Below the pieces are notes generated by a model that was not told where the DNA came from, did not search any database, and was given only the letters and a program-made list of their open reading frames with translations. This document shows positions 58,960-64,000 of a DNA stretch of 64,000 bases, one piece after another. Both the position numbers and the translations under genes were made by a program. How positions within the stretch are numbered: the first letter of the stretch is position 1; the number at the start of each line of letters is the position of its first letter. Where the stretch lies: NCBI RefSeq assembly GCF_003598715.1, contig NZ_QZFU01000019.1, forward strand, positions 558,001-622,000, in the 5' to 3' direction. The DNA comes from Nocardia panacis (GTDB lineage: Bacteria; Actinomycetota; Actinomycetes; Mycobacteriales; Mycobacteriaceae).

Positions 58960-59622
58960 ATGTCGTCGAATATGTCCAGGGTGGAACCGCGCCGCGGCGA
59001 CTCCCGGCGGCGCGGCGGCGCCATTAGGCGCGGACGCGCCAGGGCAGCCGAAACCGTCTGGCCCGGAATGATTCCGCCGCAGCGACTACCGCGCCGCAAG
59101 AAGGCGCGGCGCGGAGTGCACCGGGTCTGGCTGGTTTTCGGGCTGGCGGCGGCCGTTTCGGCGGCGGCCGTCACGGTGGTCCTGGTGTATACGGCGGCGG
59201 CGACCAATCCGCGCCAGTCGGCGGTCGTCGTCGATCCGGTGCTCGGCGGCGGCCCCGGCTGTGAGCCGGTGCGCAGTCCACAGTTCGTGCGCGGCAATGG
59301 CGTCGGCTCCACCGATTCCGGCCCCGACGTCATCCTCGCCTTCCAGCACGCCTACTACGTGGCCCGGTCCGGAGTGGCGGCGCGGCAGGTCACCACGCCG
59401 GACGCTTCGGTCTCGCCCGCGGAGGTGATCGACACCGGAATCACCTCGGTCCCAGGCGATACCAGGCACTGCGTCCTGATCACCCCCATGCTCGACGGGC
59501 GATTCGATGTGGTGGTGTCGGAGATCAGGCCGGACGCGGCGGTGCACACCTACCGGCAGTTCGTCACGGTGACGGCCATGGGGACCTCGATCGCCATTTC
59601 CAAGATCGAGCGGCCTGCGTAA
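58960..59622 (+). CDS. Single-pass membrane protein with extracellular domain
   Basis: This 220-residue protein has a very basic cytoplasmic N-terminus (residues 1-53), one membrane helix (about 54-80) and an outer domain with two Cys (GPGCEPVRSP and TRHCVLITP) and the segment VILAFQHAYYVARSG. It resembles a domain recurrent in Nocardia and relatives (DUF8176-like, from memory). It converges with murR-murQ, with one base between the genes. Function unknown. Confidence 0.65.
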   Translation: MSSNMSRVEPRRGDSRRRGGAIRRGRARAAETVWPGMIPPQRLPRRKKARRGVHRVWLVFGLAAAVSAAAVTVVLVYTAAATNPRQSAVVVDPVLGGGPGCEPVRSPQFVRGNGVGSTDSGPDVILAFQHAYYVARSGVAARQVTTPDASVSPAEVIDTGITSVPGDTRHCVLITPMLDGRFDVVVSEIRPDAAVHTYRQFVTVTAMGTSIAISKIERPA

Positions 59623-59623
59623 T

Positions 59624-61426
59624 TCACCCTTGCACCGCGAGCCGCACCGATCCGTCGGCCTCGGCCAGCAACCGATGCGCCTGCGCCTGCGTGACACCGG
59701 CCAACCGCATGACGATCGCCGTCTTGGCATGCCCATCCGCCGCCGCCAAAAGCACTGCGGCCGTATCCGAATCGACTCCGGTAGCCTCGGCGACTATCCG
59801 CTGCGCGCGATCGACGAGCTTCACATTCGACGGGTTCACATCGACCATCAGGTTGCCGTACACCTTCCCGGACCGGACCATCGCCGCGGTCGAGAGCATA
59901 TTGCACACCATCTTCTGCGCCGTCCCCGCCTTCAACCGGGTAGACCCGGTCAAAACCTCTGGGCCGGTTTCGATTTCGATCCCCACATCGGCGTATGCGG
60001 TCAGTTCGGCATCCCGATTGCACGACACCGACACCGCCGCAGCCCCGACCGAGCGCGCGTACTGCAACGCACCGATGGCATAGGGTGTGCGCCCACTGGC
60101 GGCCAACGCCACCACCACATCGTCCGCACCGAGTTCCGGTGTGAGCGCGGACAATTCGCGGGTAGCGGCCCTCGGATCGTCCTCCACGCCCTCGACCGCG
60201 CGCCACAGCGCGCCCGGTCCGCCCGCGATCAGTCCGATGACCTCGCCCGGATCGGTGCCGAACGTCGGCGGGCATTCCACCGCGTCGAGCACACCCAACC
60301 GGCCGCTGGTCCCCGCACCCACATAGATGAGCCGACCACCGCGACCGCGCGCCGCCACGATCGTCTCCACCGCGCGCGCGATATCGGGCACCGCGCGCGC
60401 CACCGCCGCCGCCACGCCCGCGTCCTCGGCGTTCATCGCGCGCAATAATTCGGTCACCGACATCGAATCCAGCGCGGTCGTGCGCGGATTGACCGACTCC
60501 GTGGTCAGTTCGCCGATCTCGCTCACCGCTGGCACTCCTGCTCTGGTCTCACCGAAACGCTCCAAACCTGTTCCATAGCGCCGCTGTGGCGCGATCGCCT
60601 CATAGGTGCGCCGCAGCGCCTGCGCCGACGCCGGAGTGCGTTGCAGCACACCGACATACAGCGCGTCGACCACCAGTAGCTGACTCATCCTGCTGGCCAT
60701 GGCCGCCGACCGGAATCCGTCCTCGCGGCCCGCCACCAGCAGCGTGTGCGCCGCCGACCTGGCGAGTCGCGACTGCGGTGCGCCCGTCACCGCGACCGTC
60801 GTCGCCCCCGCCTCGATGGCCCGCCGCGTGGCATCCACGATCGAACTGGTCTCCCCCGAATGCGAGAACGCCACCAGCACATCGCCCTCGCGCAGCAGAC
60901 TGGTCTGCACCAGCGCGCCGTCCTCGGAAGTGTAGGAGTGCGACCACATGCCGATCCTGGTCAGCTTCTGATCCATATCCATGGCGACCAGACCGGATGC
61001 GCCGATCCCGATGATCACCACCCGTCGCGCCGCGACCAGCGCCCCGACCACGGCCTCCATTGTCGTCGGATCGGCCAGGTCGGCGGTGGCGAGCATGCCC
61101 TCGGTCTCGAAGGCCGTCAGCTTCTGCAACACCTGCCCCAGTGCGTCGTCGGCGACGATATCGGTCGCGAAGACCGGCGCACCCGGTTCGGTGCTGGCCG
61201 CCGCCAGCGCCAAACGCAACTGCGGGTAGCCCTCGTAGCCGAGGATCTTCGCCAGCCGCACCACCGCGGAGGTGCTGGCATCGGACCGCTCGGCCAGCTG
61301 ATTCACCGTCAACTGGGCCGCGCCCGCCGGGTCGTCGCGGATCACCCCGGCCACCCGCAGCGCCGTCGGGGTCAGGTGCGGCAGGGCCGCGAGCAATCGG
61401 GTACGCACATCGTCACCTTCGGCCAT
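59624..61426 (-). CDS. murQ: MurR-MurQ fusion: RpiR-type regulator joined to MurNAc-6-P etherase
   Basis: The protein has 600 residues. Residues 1-85 form an RpiR-type helix-turn-helix (LTVNQLAERSDASTSAVVRLAK); 120-270 form a SIS domain (VVIIGIGASGLVAMD, AFSHSGETSSI). After a linker, 315-600 are a full MurQ etherase: NAEDAGVA, IYVGAGTSGRLGVLDAVECPPTFG, GRTPYAIGALQYA and NMLSTAAMVRSGKVYGNLM. MurQ splits MurNAc-6-phosphate into GlcNAc-6-phosphate and D-lactate; MurR senses the same compound. The fusion puts sensor and enzyme in one chain. It starts 3 bases after anmK. Confidence 0.93.
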   Translation of the reverse strand: MAEGDDVRTRLLAALPHLTPTALRVAGVIRDDPAGAAQLTVNQLAERSDASTSAVVRLAKILGYEGYPQLRLALAAASTEPGAPVFATDIVADDALGQVLQKLTAFETEGMLATADLADPTTMEAVVGALVAARRVVIIGIGASGLVAMDMDQKLTRIGMWSHSYTSEDGALVQTSLLREGDVLVAFSHSGETSSIVDATRRAIEAGATTVAVTGAPQSRLARSAAHTLLVAGREDGFRSAAMASRMSQLLVVDALYVGVLQRTPASAQALRRTYEAIAPQRRYGTGLERFGETRAGVPAVSEIGELTTESVNPRTTALDSMSVTELLRAMNAEDAGVAAAVARAVPDIARAVETIVAARGRGGRLIYVGAGTSGRLGVLDAVECPPTFGTDPGEVIGLIAGGPGALWRAVEGVEDDPRAATRELSALTPELGADDVVVALAASGRTPYAIGALQYARSVGAAAVSVSCNRDAELTAYADVGIEIETGPEVLTGSTRLKAGTAQKMVCNMLSTAAMVRSGKVYGNLMVDVNPSNVKLVDRAQRIVAEATGVDSDTAAVLLAAADGHAKTAIVMRLAGVTQAQAHRLLAEADGSVRLAVQG

Positions 61427-61429
61427 GGG

Positions 61430-62596
61430 TCAGCCCACCAGAGTCAGTAGTTGCGGGGGTGCGCTCGGCGGCGTCGGCAGGGCGAAACCGCGTGCGCCGG
61501 GCGTGAGCGAACCGAGCACCGACGCGTGCCGCGCCCCCGTGCAGGCCGGGAGCGCACCGGGCAGACCGTGCGCGGTCAGGAACCCGAGCACCGCGAAGGC
61601 CAGCGCCTCCTTGTCCTCGGAGGGCAGACCGAGCTCGTCGGAGGTGCGCAGCTCGGCCCGCGAATCGCGCAACCGCGTCGCCAGCGCGGCCATGAGCGTG
61701 GGATTGCGGGTGCCGCCGCCGGAGGCGATCACCTCCGTCGGCGCGTAGGGGGCCAGGGCGGCGGCAATGGTGCGGGCGGTCAAAGCGGTCACAGTGGCGA
61801 CGATATCCTCGGCCGGTAACGGGTCAGCGGGCAACACGCGCTCGAGGTAGGCGCGGTTGAACAGTTCCTTACCCGTCGATTTCGGCGGACGCAGGCCGTA
61901 GTAGGGCTCGGCGAGCAGCCGGGCCAGCAGTGTCGGATCGACGCGACCCCGCGCGGCCATCGCGCCGTCGCGGTCGAAATGGGCCGCGCCGCCGGTGGCC
62001 GCCTCGACCGCCGCGTCGATGAGCGCGTTGCCGGGACCGGTGTCGAAGGCGACGGGCGGATCGCCGAGCACGGTCGCGTTGGCGATGCCGCCGATATTCA
62101 GCGCGGCGGCGCGGCCCGGCCGACCGCGCAGCCACAGCGCGTCGAACAGCGCGACCAGCGGCGCGCCCTGCCCGCCCGCCGCGATATCGCGGGAACGGAA
62201 GTCGCTGACCACGCTCGCACCGGTGCGTTGCGCGATCCACGCGGGCTGACCGAGTTGCAGGGTGCCGCGCACCGCGCCTTCCTCGACCCAGTGGTAGACG
62301 GTCTGCCCGTGCGATGCGACGAGATCGACAGTGCCACCGAAGAATTCGTCCATGGCCGCCCCAGCGGCCGCGGCGAACGCCTGCCCGATCGCGGTGTCGA
62401 GGCGGCACACGGTGGCCATGTCCAGCGCGGCGGGCGGTAGCGCGGCAATCAGTTCCGCGCGCAGCTCATCGGCGTAGGGCAGACTCGTCCGACCCGCGGT
62501 GCGGACCTCGATCGCGTTGTCCCGCAACGAGATCTCCGCGCCGACCGCATCGATCGCATCGTGCGAGGTGCCCGACATCAACCCGATGACGCGCAC
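61430..62596 (-). CDS. anmK: Anhydro-N-acetylmuramic acid kinase
   Basis: The protein has 388 residues from a GTG sharing one base with the symporter stop (TAGTG). AnmK motifs are clear: IGLMSGTSHDAIDAV, VASHGQTVYH, DFRSRDIAAGGQGAPLV, LNIGGIAN and FDTGPGNALID. The enzyme opens and phosphorylates anhydro-MurNAc to MurNAc-6-phosphate, the substrate of MurQ encoded next. A longer open frame upstream lies inside the symporter and is a shadow. Confidence 0.95.
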   Translation of the reverse strand: MRVIGLMSGTSHDAIDAVGAEISLRDNAIEVRTAGRTSLPYADELRAELIAALPPAALDMATVCRLDTAIGQAFAAAAGAAMDEFFGGTVDLVASHGQTVYHWVEEGAVRGTLQLGQPAWIAQRTGASVVSDFRSRDIAAGGQGAPLVALFDALWLRGRPGRAAALNIGGIANATVLGDPPVAFDTGPGNALIDAAVEAATGGAAHFDRDGAMAARGRVDPTLLARLLAEPYYGLRPPKSTGKELFNRAYLERVLPADPLPAEDIVATVTALTARTIAAALAPYAPTEVIASGGGTRNPTLMAALATRLRDSRAELRTSDELGLPSEDKEALAFAVLGFLTAHGLPGALPACTGARHASVLGSLTPGARGFALPTPPSAPPQLLTLVG

Positions 62597-64000
62597 TAGG
62601 CCACCACCCGTGCCGGTTCGGACGCCGGTCGCGGCGCGGGATGCAGCAGGCTGGATATCCCGCCGACCAGTAGCGTCACCAGGACGCCGATCGGCACCAA
62701 CCACTGTGCGGCGATACCCTTTTGGACCATCTTCCCGGCCACCTCCACATCGACCTTTACCACCCGCACCACGAAGGTCATCACGAGCACCGTGACGATG
62801 AAAGCCACCACCGCGTCGAACTGGTTGGCGCGCTTGATCAGTCGACCCAGCAGGAACGCGCCCAGCAGCGCGCCGTAGGTGTAGCCCGCGATGGTCAGCG
62901 CCGTCAGGTAGACATTGCCCGCGGTGGAACTGAAGCCCATGGCGAACAGTGCCATCAGCACCGCCCACACCAGCGTCATCACCCTGGCCAGGCGCAGCAT
63001 CGCGTCATCGTCCAAGCCGCGGCGGGAGAAGCTGCGAATGATGTCGGCCACCGTGGAATTGGCCATCGAGTTCAGTGCCGAGGACAGCGAACCCATTGCC
63101 GCGCCGAGGATTCCGGCGACCAGCAGACCCGAGATCACCACCGGCAGACCGTGCAGGATGAAGTTGGGGTAGAGGCTGTCGGCGCTGGTCAGTCCGAGTT
63201 CCTTGGCCGACTTGCCGCCGTTGTAGGACCACAGCAGCGCGCCGACCAGCGAGAAGGCCGCGAACTGGATGGCGATGAAGATTCCGGAGCCGATCATGGC
63301 CTTCTGGCTCTCGCGCAGCGTGCGGGTGGCCAGGATGCGCTGCACGATCAACTGGTCCGAGCCGTGGGAGGCCATGGCGAAGATCGCACCGCCGATCACG
63401 GCGGTCGGCAGGGCGAAAGTGCTGGTGAGCACGTGGCCGAGGCCGAAATCGGTGTCGAGGAGCTTGAACTTGCCCGCGTCGAACGCCTGCGACCAGCCGG
63501 ACGCGCCGACATGTCCGGTGAGCACCGAGATGGCGATGATCGCGCCCACCAGGTAGAGGCCCATTTGCAGCGCGTCGGTCCAGATGACGGCCTTGATGCC
63601 GCCGAGGTAGGTGTAGACGACGGTGATCACCGTGAGCACCACGATGATGACGTTGTAGCCGACATTGAGTCCGAACTCGCTGAGCAGCAGCTTGATCGGG
63701 ATCGCCGAGGCGAACAGCCGCACGCCCTCGGCGAGCAGACGGGTGCCGACGAAGGTCACCGAGGCCACGCCCTGCAGGTAGCGACCGAATCGCACCTCGA
63801 GGTACTGGTAGGCGCTGACGAATCCGCCGCGCTTGTACAGCGGGATCAGCACGATGGCGACCACGGTGCGGCCGATGATGTAGCCGAAGGCCAGTTCGAC
63901 ATTGCCGAAGCCCTGGTCGGTGTAGGCGCCACCCGGAACCGAAATCACGGTCAGCACGCTGGTTTCGGTGGCCACCACCGAGAAACACACCGTCCACCAG
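62596..64000 (-). CDS. SSS-family sodium:solute symporter (5' end outside the window)
   Basis: At least 467 residues are visible; the frame is open to the window edge, so the N-terminus is missing. About eleven hydrophobic segments and the SSS signature region (AGILGAAMGSLSSALNSMANSTVADI) identify a sodium-solute symporter. As first visible gene of an overlapping operon with anmK and murR-murQ, it most likely imports anhydro-MurNAc or another muropeptide-derived amino sugar. That substrate is inferred from context. Confidence 0.9.
   Translation of the reverse strand, partial: WWTVCFSVVATETSVLTVISVPGGAYTDQGFGNVELAFGYIIGRTVVAIVLIPLYKRGGFVSAYQYLEVRFGRYLQGVASVTFVGTRLLAEGVRLFASAIPIKLLLSEFGLNVGYNVIIVVLTVITVVYTYLGGIKAVIWTDALQMGLYLVGAIIAISVLTGHVGASGWSQAFDAGKFKLLDTDFGLGHVLTSTFALPTAVIGGAIFAMASHGSDQLIVQRILATRTLRESQKAMIGSGIFIAIQFAAFSLVGALLWSYNGGKSAKELGLTSADSLYPNFILHGLPVVISGLLVAGILGAAMGSLSSALNSMANSTVADIIRSFSRRGLDDDAMLRLARVMTLVWAVLMALFAMGFSSTAGNVYLTALTIAGYTYGALLGAFLLGRLIKRANQFDAVVAFIVTVLVMTFVVRVVKVDVEVAGKMVQKGIAAQWLVPIGVLVTLLVGGISSLLHPAPRPASEPARVVA

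Noticed and set aside
61430..62968. 512-residue version of AnmK
   Set aside because: The first 124 residues lie out of frame inside the symporter; AnmK begins at the GTG at 62596.
1..64000. CRISPR arrays, tRNA/rRNA genes and intact transposases
   Set aside because: None was recognised on reading both strands; the only tandem repeats found are the coding repeats in the giant gene.

Overview
The window is GC-rich and gene-dense. It looks like the chromosome of a mycolic-acid actinomycete, most likely a Nocardia-type member of the Mycobacteriales. The support is a CpnT-like/WXG100 type VII secretion (T7SS) substrate cluster, an ATP synthase b'-subunit that matches the N-terminal half of the mycobacterial b-delta protein, a LigD-type polymerase, a GT87 mannosyltransferase, a DUF574 methyltransferase and many GTG starts with ATGA-type overlaps. 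The genus is inferred from gene content only. No rRNA, tRNA, CRISPR array or intact insertion sequence was seen. LAYOUT. 1-6.3 kb: HhH-GPD glycosylase-like protein, DUF234-type ATPase behind a nested palindrome, ADP-ribosylglycohydrolase, then (minus) a small His-rich membrane protein, a cysteine-synthase-like PLP enzyme and a coupled MFS exporter. 6.3-23.3 kb (minus): a probable T7SS effector operon. In transcription order it holds a YezG-like immunity/chaperone candidate, a YbaB-like protein, a WXG100 protein with a degenerate zincin-like C-terminus, a giant 4,272-residue protein and a P-loop-like protein. The giant has a CpnT-like N-terminus, Pro/Thr repeats, three degenerate GHKL-like modules, a PP2C phosphatase domain and a helical tail. 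23.5-29.7 kb: acyl-CoA ligase, tyrosine ammonia-lyase-like MIO enzyme and FAD oxidoreductase in one overlapping operon, divergent from a chalcone-synthase/KAS III-like enzyme. Together they look like a bacterial phenylpropanoid-type pathway. 29.7-36.1 kb: LysR regulator with a divergent Fe-alcohol dehydrogenase and azoreductase; a secreted protein; two coupled half-size DMT transporters; a TetR regulator with two tandem operators; an SDR. 36.1-38.7 kb (minus): an orphan ATP synthase Fo set (atpI-B-E-F-b') with no F1 genes. 39-40.2 kb: L,D-transpeptidase and a PH-like small protein. 40.2-45.3 kb (minus): BmpA-type nucleoside/sugar ABC importer with a hairpin leader. 45.6-48.6 kb: Tat-exported purple acid phosphatase, a start-less gene remnant and a LigD polymerase domain. 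48.5-53.5 kb: a module of cutA, XRE/TPR regulator, hemB-like, methyltransferase and hemC genes, bracketed by direct repeats of the ligD 3' end. The HemB-like protein lacks both Schiff-base lysines. 53.7-59.6 kb: membrane protein with a long charged tail, GT87 transferase, methyltransferase, cytochrome P450 and a single-pass membrane protein. 59.6-64 kb (minus): peptidoglycan-recycling operon of an SSS symporter (cut by the window end), AnmK and a MurR-MurQ fusion. MOST INTERESTING: the giant PP2C-bearing T7SS-like protein and its neighbours; the lysine-less HemB/HemC/methyltransferase module; the TAL/ligase/FAD/type III PKS-like set; the orphan Fo operon; the MurR-MurQ fusion.
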